The notes under the pieces are model-generated. The model saw only the letters and a list, made by a program, of their open reading frames with translations. It did no database searches and was not told the origin of the DNA. A program made the position numbers and the translations under genes. A stretch of DNA of 64,000 bases. It comes from CAVZTX01 sp963778375. GTDB taxonomy: Bacteria; Chloroflexota; Ktedonobacteria; Ktedonobacterales; Ktedonobacteraceae. Every line of letters begins with the position of its first letter. Position 1 is the first letter of the stretch. Shown here one piece after another: positions 52,697 through 62,900 of this stretch. The stretch is from assembly GCA_963778375.1 (NCBI GenBank), contig CAVZTX010000018.1:62001-126000 (forward strand), read 5' to 3'.

Positions 52697-53101
52697 TCAA
52701 CTGCGGTAATTGCCTGCCTGCGTCATGAATATCTTGACGAGTCCCCGGATAATCACAGCGGCAATACCCAGAACGATTACGATCATTACAATCCATACCC
52801 AACTGAGCGGGTGCCCCGCAACATTGGCGGCGGCATTAGGATTCAGGGAATTGGAGAGGAGTGGTATCAAGATAATCAGTGGTATCGCCAGCACGGCAAG
52901 ACAACAGGCAGCAACAAAGGCTGGCAGGATGATGCGCCATAATCCGGAGTCGCGCAGATTCTCAGTTTTTGCCGTCCCGTAAGCCTGCCTTGCTTCGGAT
53001 GCGGGTTTCTCCGCTGCCACATCAGGGCTTGTAGAGGCCATTTCCTGTGTGGTAAGAGGTTTTCCTAGCGATGTATCTGATTTAACGGTCGGTTCATCCA
53101 T
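52697..53101 (-). CDS. Two-span membrane protein of unknown function
   Basis: 134 residues. A disordered, charged N-terminus (about 1-50, Lys/Glu/Ala-rich) then two spans: IILPAFVAACCLAVLAIPLI and WVWIVMIVIVLGIAAVIIRG. The ends face the cytosol. AGGAGA precedes the ATG. It is convergent with ogt (6 bases apart) and 52 bases downstream of the next membrane gene. Not recognised. Confidence 0.6.
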   Translation of the reverse strand: MDEPTVKSDTSLGKPLTTQEMASTSPDVAAEKPASEARQAYGTAKTENLRDSGLWRIILPAFVAACCLAVLAIPLIILIPLLSNSLNPNAAANVAGHPLSWVWIVMIVIVLGIAAVIIRGLVKIFMTQAGNYRS

Positions 53102-53153
53102 AATCCGTCTCCTGAAGAATTTTTATGATTGCTGCCTTTAGTATATCACAGGA

Positions 53154-54131
53154 CTATTGCAAGCCCATCAAAAACAACCCACGTGCCATTGCCTCGCCCG
53201 CCAGCGCACATACAACCACCAGGTAAAGCATGCCTGTCGCCGACTGAAACGAGCGATCACGAATCAACTTCCAGGCAATGCCGCCAATTACCAGTGGGAT
53301 CACAAATCCCACCAGAATACGCAGCCAACCAATTGCGCCAGCACTCAGAGGAGTTGCTACCGAAGCGCCGGAAGGCTTGACTGCCGAACCCGGTGTTGGT
53401 GTCGCCGCTGATACACTCGTAGTAGGCGTTGCCGTAGCAGTAACGCCCGGAGTTGATGGACTGCTTGCACTAGCCTGTGTCGTAGCAGGAACAGCTATAA
53501 AAAAGATGATAACCTCTGCGAGCACTGCCAACAGCACGAGGGTGGTTGCGAATAGGTATGGCTTTTCAGAAAGCGCGGGTGTAACAAGATACCAGTGCCC
53601 AAGCCACATTGCAGTCATCACCCCTCCCACCGCGAGTGCCGCAGCAAAGAAACTGGCGACTGTAAAGATTCCTGCTAGATTTGTTGCGGCAAGAGGCCGG
53701 AAAATCATGCCCATCACAAAGAGCGTTACCAGCCCTGCTAGCACGGTCAGTGTTCCAATAACCAGCCGGATTGAACGTACAAGTGCCGGAGATGTTCTCC
53801 TCTTCTGTCCTTTCTCATCCACTCCTGACAACTTATCAAACCACAAAAAGAGGTTATACGGGATGATGAGTAAGGTAAAGAGCAATAGGGGAAGCGATAG
53901 GTTTCCTGTCCAGGCTTTATCGAGGACGGTGTAGGTATCAAGCAAAGCTGCGGATGCAAAACCCTGCTGGAACAGGTAGGTAAGGCCTGCGAGGAAAAAA
54001 TAAACGATGCCATACAGGACGAGGAAATTGCGTTTGACGGTGTTGCGCCAGTCCAGCACAAACAGGACTGTAAACGCGCCTATTGAAAGCTCGGTCATGA
54101 CTATGAATAATATCAGCGGAAGCGTTACCAT
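53154..54131 (-). CDS. Polytopic membrane protein, DmsC-like in layout
   Basis: 325 residues, about eight spans. LPLILFIVMTELSIGAFTVL at the start and VVVCALAGEAMARGLFLMG at the end are reminiscent of DmsC/NrfD quinol-anchor subunits (Glu and Arg in the helices), but no catalytic partner is nearby and the loop between spans six and seven is a Thr/Pro/Ser linker of about 50 residues, unusual for that family. It may therefore be a different membrane protein. AAGGATAG lies before the ATG. Confidence 0.6.
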   Translation of the reverse strand: MVTLPLILFIVMTELSIGAFTVLFVLDWRNTVKRNFLVLYGIVYFFLAGLTYLFQQGFASAALLDTYTVLDKAWTGNLSLPLLLFTLLIIPYNLFLWFDKLSGVDEKGQKRRTSPALVRSIRLVIGTLTVLAGLVTLFVMGMIFRPLAATNLAGIFTVASFFAAALAVGGVMTAMWLGHWYLVTPALSEKPYLFATTLVLLAVLAEVIIFFIAVPATTQASASSPSTPGVTATATPTTSVSAATPTPGSAVKPSGASVATPLSAGAIGWLRILVGFVIPLVIGGIAWKLIRDRSFQSATGMLYLVVVCALAGEAMARGLFLMGLQ

Positions 54132-54207
54132 ACGATTGTTCTTTTCTATCCTTGTGTTTGTTGTTTGTTGAGGGAGATGTTAGAAGGCGGGGCCTTCTTT
54201 TACTGTG

Positions 54208-54354
54208 TCAGATTATACATCTGTGCGCCTGAATGAACAACCAGCTTGAAGTGGTTTTATTATGAGCGTATCGGTCTCGCCCTTCGTGGGTATACTTCAT
54301 GATACGTGCGATGGCTTCCTGGATATCGAGTAATCGCTCCGGTACGTTCCTCAC
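54208..54354 (-). pseudogene. Truncated HEPN (DUF86-like) protein
   Basis: GTG at 54354 overlaps the MNT stop by 4 bases and gives MRNVPERLLDIQEAIARIMK plus YTHEGRDRYAHNK, the classical start of HEPN/DUF86 toxins (R-D-x-x-E-R-L-x-D-I-x-x-A-I). It then continues only to residue 48 (HRCII and stop), whereas HEPN proteins have about 110 residues with a catalytic R-x-x-x-x-H that is missing here. The toxin is thus disabled. Confidence 0.6.
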
Positions 54355-54641
54355 AACGGGATGGCCTCTTTCAAGATATGCTCGCGAATACGTTCGCGCA
54401 GACCACGTTCTGTCACTACATCCACTTTATGATCAAGTAGATCCTGCAAGTCCATCAAGAGGCCACCAAGGTCGAAGAAACTGCGTCCAGACTCCAGGTC
54501 AACTAGGAGATCGATGTCGCTCTTCGAGTCGGATTCACCTCGTGCGACAGATCCAAAAATGCGAACGTTGGAAGCTCCGCGACTGGCTGCGATGCGCAAA
54601 ATGTCTTCACGTTTTTCCTGAAGAAGCTCATTCAGAGACAC
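54351..54641 (-). CDS. MNT-type nucleotidyltransferase antitoxin
   Basis: 96 residues, GTG start with TAGGAGGA about 8 bases upstream. Minimal nucleotidyltransferase fold with VRIFGSVARGESDSKSDIDL: G-S-x-x-R-G and S-D-x-D-L motifs holding the metal-binding Asp pair. MntA-type antitoxins transfer AMP to a Tyr of the HEPN toxin. Here the partner next door is truncated, so this gene may be a surviving antitoxin or serve another toxin. The frame is intact. Confidence 0.8.
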   Translation of the reverse strand: MSLNELLQEKREDILRIAASRGASNVRIFGSVARGESDSKSDIDLLVDLESGRSFFDLGGLLMDLQDLLDHKVDVVTERGLRERIREHILKEAIPL

Positions 54642-54710
54642 GGAACTTCCTCCTATTTCGGATGTTCTACGCTTTATTTGCCTAATTATAACATGCTTTT
54701 TGACGCTCTA

Positions 54711-55739
54711 TTACATTTTTGCCAGGATCGCATCCTCCGCCGCATAGTCAAATTCTTTGGGGTCGATCTTCTCGGGTGGGTGCGCTCGTTCCCAGGCAAT
54801 TGTACGATGCAGTGCTTCATCCTGGTTTACTATCTCGTTATAGCCCAGTTCTTTTCGTATGCGGGTGGTATCTACAACGATATCCTGGCTGGTATCGACC
54901 TCCTCTACCAGGTGCGCGGGAAGGCGGTCTTTAGGCAGCGCAATAACCCTTCCTTTCCATCCTGCGATGCGTCCGATGCTATTCACCCATTCTGCCATTG
55001 TGGGCGTAGATGGTTCTCCAACATTATAGATGCGCCCGATGGCACGCTTATTGGTTACTGCCAATGCAATAGCTGCCGCGACATTCTCCACGTAGCCATG
55101 TGTCCAGCGCCAGCGTGCTACGTTTTCGTCGAGCAAAATGGCGGGACGATTATCGTCCATCCGTTTCAAGAATTGAAAGAGCCGGTGCTGATAATCTCCT
55201 GGGCCATATACTGCTGGTAGGCGTAGAACTGTGCCGGGCAATTCGGGATTGCCCATCACGAGGCGTTCAACGAGAATCTTGTCGTAGTCATCCATCCAAC
55301 GTCCTGAATCATCTGGATTCCTGGAGTGATTCCACGATAGGGATAGAGATTTTCTCGCAAGTGCTAAATCCTCCGTAAGTGGAAGCGGATCGAGTGGACC
55401 GGTCTCTTTGCGGTTCACTCGCCCAAACGCCCGGTACACATCCTGGCTGCTGATTGCGACGACTCGCTCTGCAATGCCGGTGAACGTATCCATAACCTCC
55501 CGCGCATCTTGCTCGATGAACGGTATCAAATCCAGTACAACATCAGGGGCAAACTTCCTGAGTTCACTTGCCGCAGTCGAAAGAGGCCGACGATTTCCCA
55601 GAATCTCCTTGACGCTTAGTGGCAATTCAGCGTGAGTTTGACCACGATGGAAGAGGGTGATGTCATGACCCTGCTCATTCAGATAGCGCACTACCTGCGG
55701 GCCAATAAAGCGCGTTCCACCAATAACTAATATTCGCAT
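54711..55739 (-). CDS. NAD-dependent epimerase/dehydratase family protein
   Basis: 342 residues, extended short-chain dehydrogenase fold. N-terminal nucleotide loop VIGGTRFIGPQVV (G-x-x-x-x-I-G), catalytic-region AISSQDVYRAFG with the Ser and Tyr type positions, then LRLPAVYGPGDYQHRL. The normal YxxxK pair reads DDYDKILVE, consistent with an active enzyme. Acts on a nucleotide sugar or related compound; the true substrate is open. AAAGG precedes the ATG. Its upstream region carries tandem ATGCT-N3-AGCAT dyads. Confidence 0.85.
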   Translation of the reverse strand: MRILVIGGTRFIGPQVVRYLNEQGHDITLFHRGQTHAELPLSVKEILGNRRPLSTAASELRKFAPDVVLDLIPFIEQDAREVMDTFTGIAERVVAISSQDVYRAFGRVNRKETGPLDPLPLTEDLALARKSLSLSWNHSRNPDDSGRWMDDYDKILVERLVMGNPELPGTVLRLPAVYGPGDYQHRLFQFLKRMDDNRPAILLDENVARWRWTHGYVENVAAAIALAVTNKRAIGRIYNVGEPSTPTMAEWVNSIGRIAGWKGRVIALPKDRLPAHLVEEVDTSQDIVVDTTRIRKELGYNEIVNQDEALHRTIAWERAHPPEKIDPKEFDYAAEDAILAKM

Positions 55740-55789
55740 GCTCTATGCCTTTCTTTTGAGTAGTTTATTAGTCTTACTGTCAACGATAC

Positions 55790-55873
55790 TTGCTTTTGGC
55801 ATATCTTACAAGAATAAAAACATGCTTTTAGCATAATTAACTTGGCCAGCTATGCTGAAAGCATCAGTATAAT
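55790..55873. promoter_or_regulatory. Tandem dyads around a promoter
   Basis: ATGCT-TTT-AGCAT (55822-55834) and ATGCT-GAA-AGCAT (55852-55864) have centres exactly 30 bases apart, with a weaker TTGCT-TTT-GGCAT (55790-55802) about 32 bases further left. TATAAT follows at 55868-55873 on the plus strand. Downstream, AAAGGAGGT (55903-55911) precedes ATG GTG AAG GCA ATG TGA, a five-codon frame, so a plus transcript may be made. The dyads may also control the epimerase gene on the other side. Confidence 0.5.
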
Positions 55874-55962
55874 AGTAAGCAGGCTCAAAAGAAATTTGTT
55901 CAAAGGAGGTTTGGGGATGGTGAAGGCAATGTGAGTGCAATCGTTGTAGGAGTTCAATCAAT

Positions 55963-56472
55963 TTAGCTCAAGCGCAAAATCATCAACTCTTCATCAAGGA
56001 ACTGATCTCCAACCTTTAACGCTCGCGGTTCCACGCCGTATACTTCAAATCCTAGTGAACGATAAAGGTGCCTGGGAACATCTTGTGTGGTGACGACTGC
56101 AAGGTGAATTTGTATGAGTCCTGGCACACTAGCGGCATAAGCAATAGCTTGAGACATGAGCGCTTTACCTATACCTCGCCCGCGCATTTCGGGAAGCACA
56201 TACATTCCCCAGATCATACCCTTATGCTGATCTTTGATGCGTTGGTTTCGATAGAAGCCGACAACACCGACTAATGGACCGTCGAAGGCTCCCAGAATAA
56301 AATTATCACCTGCGGTACTCTCATTTCGAAATCTTTGTACCGCACTGGCAAGAGGTGTCATCACCAATTCTTCATAGGACGAGCCAAATGCCTCGGGATT
56401 ATTGCGCAACCCTCGCAAGCGGAGATTCCAGAAAGCCTCCGCATCTGCCTCTGTCAGCTTACGTATATCCAT
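55963..56472 (-). CDS. GNAT-family N-acetyltransferase
   Basis: 169 residues. Acetyl-CoA-binding motif A is VLPEMRGRGIGKALM (R-x-x-G-x-G-x-A/G), preceded by IWGMYVLP and followed by a helix and LYRSLGFEVYGVEPRALK. The fold is of the RimI/ribosomal or small-molecule acetyltransferase type. Substrate unknown. GAGGAGATG precedes the ATG at 56472. It is 30 bases after the debranching-enzyme gene on the same strand. Confidence 0.85.
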   Translation of the reverse strand: MDIRKLTEADAEAFWNLRLRGLRNNPEAFGSSYEELVMTPLASAVQRFRNESTAGDNFILGAFDGPLVGVVGFYRNQRIKDQHKGMIWGMYVLPEMRGRGIGKALMSQAIAYAASVPGLIQIHLAVVTTQDVPRHLYRSLGFEVYGVEPRALKVGDQFLDEELMILRLS

Positions 56473-56502
56473 GCATCTCCTCGAAAAGTTTACTTCGCAT
56501 GC

Positions 56503-58632
56503 TTAACTTCGTGTCATGAGCCAGCATCGCAATACCTCGGCTATGCTCCAGGCCTGGGCGATGCATCCGACGGGAGTGAAAGGTGGTTCCGGTTCAGCGA
56601 CTTCGCTGATCGTTCCCAAGCACGCATCCCACAGGTGCTGTATTAACGGTTGCAGGAGAGGAACTATAGCTGTCGGGTCGTTGTGTACACGTTGATAGAC
56701 ATCAATATATGCGCCGATCAGCCACGGCCAGACGGCTCCCTGGTGATAGGCAGTGTCACGGTGTTGCCGGTTCCCGTTGAAATGATTGTGATAGGCCGGG
56801 TCTTGAGGACTGAGGGTGCGCAAACCCATCGGTGTCAGGAGATGTTCTGTCACCTTCTGCAAGATACTGCTGATTTGTTCTTCAGAGAGCAGGGAGCGAG
56901 TGAGTGAGGCAGCAAATAGCTGGTTGGGTCGCAGCGCGGCATCGTTCTGCCCGGCCACATCTTCTACGTCCACAACATCATACAGATACCCACCGGCCTC
57001 ATACCAGAAACGCACAGCAAAGTTCTGGCTCACCTGAGAGCGAAGTTCACTATACAGTGTCGCATCGATTGAGAGACGTACTGCCCAGGATTCCATGCAG
57101 GTCAGCGCACAATACCAGAGTGCATTGATTTCAACCGCCTTGCCACGACGCGGTGTGACGACCCAGTCGTCAACCTTCGCGTCCATCCATGTGAGCTGGA
57201 TGCCGGGTGCGCCTTCGCGCAGCAGACCATCCTTTGGATCTATGCCAATGCCATAGACTGTACCACGTATATGCCACGCAATACTATCCTGAAGCGTTGG
57301 AAAAAGCTCTTTCAACAGCGTCCAATCCCCCGTCGTAGCAGTGTAGCGGTCGAGGGCATGGAACATCCAGAGCGTGGCATCAGCCGTATTGTACTCAGGT
57401 GTTTCCCCACTATCAGCAAAATGGTTGGGAATAAGTCCTTCGTGCATGAAGGACGCAAAGGCTTTCAATAAGCCTCGCGCTTCACTGTATCTTCCTGTGC
57501 AAAGCAACAGGCCGGGCAACGAGATCATGCTATCGCGTCCCCAGTCGGTGAACCATGGATAGCCTGCAATAATAGTTTTTCGATCGGGTGAAAGATGTAC
57601 TCGTCCATCACTCCTGCTGTAATCGGGACGCGCAACGATAAACTGATCTGCTGCGATGACCAGGCGAGCACGCACCGGGTCTTGCTGGGGAAGGTTATCG
57701 ATTGAGCGATCAGCCACGGCTAAAAGCTGCTTGATACGTCTATGATGACGTGTCAGTGCCTGTGCTACAGCTTCTTCATGCTGCGGCCCACCAAATAAAC
57801 TCAATTGTATTGCCTCATCCTCGGTCAGCACCACCGTCACTCGTTGACCCGGCGTAATCGCTATGCGAAAGAACCCTGGCGAATACACATCATCCAGGTT
57901 TGGTAGACCACGCTCCGTTTCACGTCGATGCAGTACGTGCCAGTACCACATACCTGTTGGGGTAAATTGCGCAAATGGGCCCATGGTAATCGAGTAGGCA
58001 GGAGCACCATCGTAGGAGCGCACGCGGCAGCTATTTCCCTGTCCCTCGACAATAAAGTGCCAGTCGGCCGTTCCGTGCGTGGTGCTGTGATGATCGCGAA
58101 AAAGGCAGAATGGATACAACGTGAGCATCAAGGGTTCGCTGCTCGCCTCGCCATCTTCCCCCGTACTTCGCAGTGTGTATTGCACATACGTCGTATTCTG
58201 TCCGTATTCCATCCAGATTCGCTTTTCTAGCGCGAGAGAATCGCTCAGGTTATAGCGAAAGCAGGGCATATCGGCCTCGAGCGAAAATTTTTCTAGATAC
58301 GTGTATCCCTGCGGGTCGATTGTGCCGTCCTGGTACTCGTTCACACCCAGCTTGAGTACGCGTCCATTCGAAAACTCCACCTCTTCATCTATCTTCGTCA
58401 CCAGCACCGTCCGCTCGCCAGGAGGATGCAGTGCGGCGACGAGCAAGCCATGATAGGTGCGCGTTGTGGCTCCCACGATCGAGCCACTTGCGTATCCACC
58501 AATGCCGTTGGTGACCAACCACTCGCGGTTTAGCCCTTCCTGCACATTTCCGCACACTTCTCAACCAATAGAGAGATTCCAGGCATATATCGGGCCGCGA
58601 TTCAATGCATCTGTTCCTTGTTCGATGAACAT
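56503..58632 (-). pseudogene. Amylo-alpha-1,6-glucosidase (GH133-type debranching enzyme) with in-frame TGA
   Basis: ATG 58632 gives MFIEQGTDALNRGPIYAWNL plus SIG, then TGA, then EVCGNVQEGLNREWLVTNGIGGYASG in the same frame. Related proteins read G-R-E-V-C-G here, so an Arg CGA has become TGA. A GTG at 58557 could restart with loss of 25 residues. The rest (684 residues) is complete: an N-terminal beta domain, then an (alpha/alpha)6 barrel with SDGRVHLSPDRKTIIAGYPW, FTDWGRDSMISLPGL, HFADSGETPEYNTADATLWM and HQGAVWPWLIGAY. It removes alpha-1,6 branches from glycogen. Whether the gene is active depends on the restart. Confidence 0.82.
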
Positions 58633-58660
58633 TGCTTTCTTCCCTCTTTGCTGGATCTAG

Positions 58661-59836
58661 TTACCTGATGTATTGGCCTGCTAAAGCTGAGCGCATCCTC
58701 TCCACCGCCGTCTCAATACGCTCCTCCGGTGCTGTAAGTGATATCCGCACATAACCCTCACCCGCATCTCCGAAGTTCGCGCCTGGCGTAATGAACACAC
58801 CGGTCTTGTCAAACAGCCAGGATGCGAAATCCTTTGAGGTAAATCCTTCAGGAATTGCTGCCCAGACATACAATCCAGCGAGTGGTTTGTGTGTGCGCAT
58901 GCCAATAGCGTTACAGCCATCGACAAGCAGATCGCGTCGCCGCCGGTAGAGAGCATTGCGCTGCTCTATCCAGGAAGTTGGCAAGCTCAGCGCTTCAATA
59001 GCGGCGTACTGAATGGGCCGGAACATACCGCTATCAATGTTGCTTTTCAACCGACCCACTGCATCGACCAGCTCGGGATTGCCCACCAGCATCCCTGCAC
59101 GAAATCCTGCCATATTATATGTTTTGCTGAGTGAGTGTAGCTCAACCGCTACCTCCTTGGCCTCAGGAATTTGCAGGATGCTGATCGGTCGGAATTCGTC
59201 AAAATATACCTCGGCGTAGGCCATATCATGCACAATTACGAGATGATGCTGGTGCGCAAACTCCACTGCACGCTCGAAAAAGTCGCGATTGGCACATGCC
59301 GCCGTAGGGTTATTGGGGTAATTCAGCCAGAGCAGCCGCGACCTTGCCAGTACATCGGATGGAATAGCATCCAGGTCGGGAAGATAGTTATTTTCTTCTA
59401 CAAGAGGTAGCAGATAGGGGATCGCACCGACAGAGGTGCTTCCCGTCATGTAGACGGTATAATAGGGATCGGGTATCAGTGAGACATCACCGGCGTTCAG
59501 CACCGATGTCGCTACATATGCCAATCCCTCCTTTGATCCCAGCAGTGGCAAGATATCGCGTTCAGGTGTGAGCCGCACGTTAAAACGCCGTTCAAACCAG
59601 GCCGCAATCGCCTCGTGCAGCGCACGCATGCCACGATATTCTGGATAACGATGATTTTCAGGGTCTTGCATGGCCGAACACAGGCGATCCACTACCGCTT
59701 GTGGCGCAGGCAGATCTGGATCGCCCATTGAGAGGCTGATCACATCCACACCTGCTGCCTTGCGCTCAGCTATCTTCCGCTTGGCGTCGGCAAAGTGATA
59801 TGGCGGTAGGTTGGTAATGACGTTGGATAATTGCAC
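58661..59836 (-). CDS. Class I/II aminotransferase, LL-diaminopimelate/alanine type
   Basis: 391 residues from GTG 59836, with AAAGGAG 8 bases upstream. Fold-type I PLP enzyme: ISLSMGDPDLPAPQAVVDRL, LPLLGSKEGLAYVATSVLNAGD, PDPYYTVYMTGS, WLNYPNNPTAACANRDFF, PLP Lys in LHSLSKTYNMAGFRAGMLVG, and the C-terminal RISLTAPEERIE with the carboxylate-binding Arg. Best fit is the DapL/AlaC group, so lysine biosynthesis or alanine formation is possible. It lies next to polA and the debranching enzyme without obvious pathway link. Confidence 0.85.
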   Translation of the reverse strand: MQLSNVITNLPPYHFADAKRKIAERKAAGVDVISLSMGDPDLPAPQAVVDRLCSAMQDPENHRYPEYRGMRALHEAIAAWFERRFNVRLTPERDILPLLGSKEGLAYVATSVLNAGDVSLIPDPYYTVYMTGSTSVGAIPYLLPLVEENNYLPDLDAIPSDVLARSRLLWLNYPNNPTAACANRDFFERAVEFAHQHHLVIVHDMAYAEVYFDEFRPISILQIPEAKEVAVELHSLSKTYNMAGFRAGMLVGNPELVDAVGRLKSNIDSGMFRPIQYAAIEALSLPTSWIEQRNALYRRRRDLLVDGCNAIGMRTHKPLAGLYVWAAIPEGFTSKDFASWLFDKTGVFITPGANFGDAGEGYVRISLTAPEERIETAVERMRSALAGQYIR

Positions 59837-59938
59837 AAAATACTCCTTTGATTGGTTGTCGTTTAAAGGCACCAGGGCGACCGCAAAGGTCATCCCGCAC
59901 GTATGTATTATGCTGCTCACAGAATGACAACATTGAAA

Positions 59939-62900
59939 CTATTCCATCGGTTCCGCCTCGTACCAGTTTTTGCCAGCTTTCAGTTCAACCTTGATCGGAA
60001 CATCCAAGTCGCCCACGTCCTCCATCAGTCGCTTGACGAGGTATTTTGTCCGTTCAAGTTCCTCAACAGGCACCTCGAAGACCAGCTCGTCATGCACCTG
60101 TAAAATCATACGCGCCTTCAACCTCTTTTCCTCAATGGCATGCTGGATACGAATCATCGCCATTTTGATCAGATCGGCATTGGTGCCTTGAATAGGCATA
60201 TTCATTGCTTCACGTTCAAGCGCCTGCCGTTCGTTGAAGGGCAGGGAGTGCATATCGGGGAAGTAGCGTTTCCGACCATACAGGGTGTTGACGTAGCCCT
60301 GCGTGTATGCCTGGCGTAGCGTGCTATCGACGTAGTCTTTGATACGTGGGAACGTCTCGTGATACCGCTTGATAAAGGCGCTTGCTTCGCTGTTGGTCAT
60401 GCCTGTAATATTTGATAGGCCAAAGGCTGATTGGCCGTAGAGCACTGCATAGACGACGGTTTTTGCAAGTCTCCGCTGATCCTTGGTGACCTCGGATGGC
60501 GGAACATTGAACAGCGACCCGGCCGTAATGGTATGAATGTCCTCATTCTGCGTGAAGGCTTCAACCAGTCGTGGCTCGTGCGTGATATGTGCCAGGATGC
60601 GTAGCTCGAACTGCGAATAATCGGCGGTGAGCAGGACATAACTGGGATCAGCGATGAACGCACGCCGGATTTGCCGCCCTACCTCAGTGCGTATGGGAAT
60701 ATTCTGCAAATTCGGATTGCTCAACGACAAACGCCCACTGGAGGCAATCGTCTGATTGAACGAGGTATGCACCCGCCCCATCACAGGATCCATCAGTGCC
60801 AGCAGTCCATCAACATAGGTCGACTTGAGTTTGCTGAGTTGCCGGTACTCTAACAGGTAGTCGACCATTGGGTGCTTGCCTCTCAGGCTCTCAATCACAT
60901 CGGCGCTCACCGAATAGCCCGTCTTATTCTTTTTTCCTGCCGGTAGTTTCAGTTCTCCAAACAGAATCTCCCCCAACTGCTTCGTCGAATTCACATTGAA
61001 CTGGTGACCAACGGAGGCGTAAATCTCTTGCTCCAACGTACGAATCTGTTCGCCCAGCCGCTGCTCAAGTTCGCGCAAGAATTCGCCATCAAGTGCGACG
61101 CCATACATCTCCATCTGCAAGAGTACTGGCACGAGCGGCAACTCAATATGGTAATAGAGGTCAAGCAGCCCGTGGCGGCGCAGTTCCTCCCGCACCGGCT
61201 CAACCAGCCGCAGCGTCATATCCGCATCCGCTCCCGCGTAATCAGCCGCTTTCCGGATGGGGACCTGGGCCATGCTGATCATCTTGCTGCCACTGCCAAT
61301 GAGTTGCGCAATCGGCGTCATGACGTGTCCCAACCGCTGGAAGACCTGATCTTTGAGACCGAGGCCACGCCTGCCAGGGTCGACCAGATACGCCCCCACC
61401 ATCGTGTCGAATGCCAGCCCACGCACCGTGATGCCGCAGCGCAGGAACAGTTGCATATCATACTTGGCATTATGCAAGTACTTCTTGATATGGGAATCCT
61501 CAAGCACCGGGCGCAACTTTTCCAACACCATTTCCTTCTGCAACTGGTAGCTCGGTTCCTCTCCATCAACGCTGCGCACGTGCCCAACGGGGATGTAATA
61601 GGCTTCACCAGCAGCCATCGAGCAGGAAATGCCGACAAGCTCCGCATGCCAGGGATCCTCAGACGTGGATTCGGTGTCCAGCGCGAAGTGTCCCGCATCA
61701 CGCAGGCTTTTCACCAGCACCGCAAGTGCCTCCTCGCTGTTGACCACTAAGGTGTTGGTCGCATATACCTCTGCGTGCTCCTCGATAAACAGCGGTTCGC
61801 CTGTAGGGATGCTTGGCAAGCGCAGTTTGCGCACACGGGCGCTCTCCGTCTCATCTGTTGTCTCCAGCGTACCAAACAGGCTTAGTTGGGTTGCCTCGTC
61901 CTCCCCTATTGCCTCATCCTCATGCTGCTGAGGGCTTCTTGTCATTGTGAGCGAAAGCGAAGGATCTGCGCTCTGTGCGGCGAGAGATCCTATGCTTTCC
62001 TGCTCACGCGCTGGCGGCGATGGTGGCGTCATAATCGGCACTACACCTACCGGTGCTGCGAACAACAACTCCTCTTCCTGACGCGGGATTGACTCCACCT
62101 TCGCACGTCGTGCATCACCCCTTGTTCCCTGGATGTCCTGCCCATTGGAACGGGTATGGTCTGAATCAGAAATCGGCAAATTACCCGGTCTCTCTATTAC
62201 CTGTACCCCAGACAGGCTGCGCGTTCCATCCCCTGCCTCGCGTCGTGCATCACCCACTGTCGCCTGCTCAGACGTTGCTCCAGGAATCTTATCCACCAGC
62301 GTGCGAAATTCCAATTGGCGGAAGAGCGCGAGCACTTTGTCGCGGTTGATCTGGCCAACACGGCTGCTTTCCAGGTCAAGCTGCACTGGCGCGTCCAACA
62401 CAATCGTCGCTAGGAACTTACTCTTGCGTGCCTGCTCCGCTCCCTCGTGCAGGGCCTTCTGCTCCCTTGGCTTGAGTTCGTCCACGTGAGAAAGGATACC
62501 CTCCAGGTCCTCATACGCTGCAATCAATCGACTTGCCGTCTTCTCCCCGATGCCAGGGACGCCGGGAATATTATCCGAGGTGTCACCCACCAGCGCCTTG
62601 TAATCCGGCAATTTCTGTGGCACAAAACCGTAGCGTGCCTCCACTGCCGCCTCGTCATATTCTGTAATCTCGCTGATGCCCCGTTTGGCCGCGAAGACCC
62701 GCACATGCTCGTTCACCAACTGCAAGGTATCCATGTCACCCGTGAGGATGATGGTGTCCACTCCAAGGGCGGTGGCCTGTACCGAGAGCGTCCCCAGCAC
62801 ATCATCGGCCTCAAACCCATCTTTCTCATAGATCGGAGTGCCGAATGCCTCCACGATCTCGCGAATGCGCCCAAATTGCGACCGCATGTTATCCGGCAGC

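Noticed and set aside
18756..58632. TGA as a recoded sense codon
   Set aside because: Three genes have in-frame TGA, but many intact genes here (for example the DNA-binding, transport and amino-acid genes) end in TGA with downstream stops close by, so recoding of TGA in general is unlikely.
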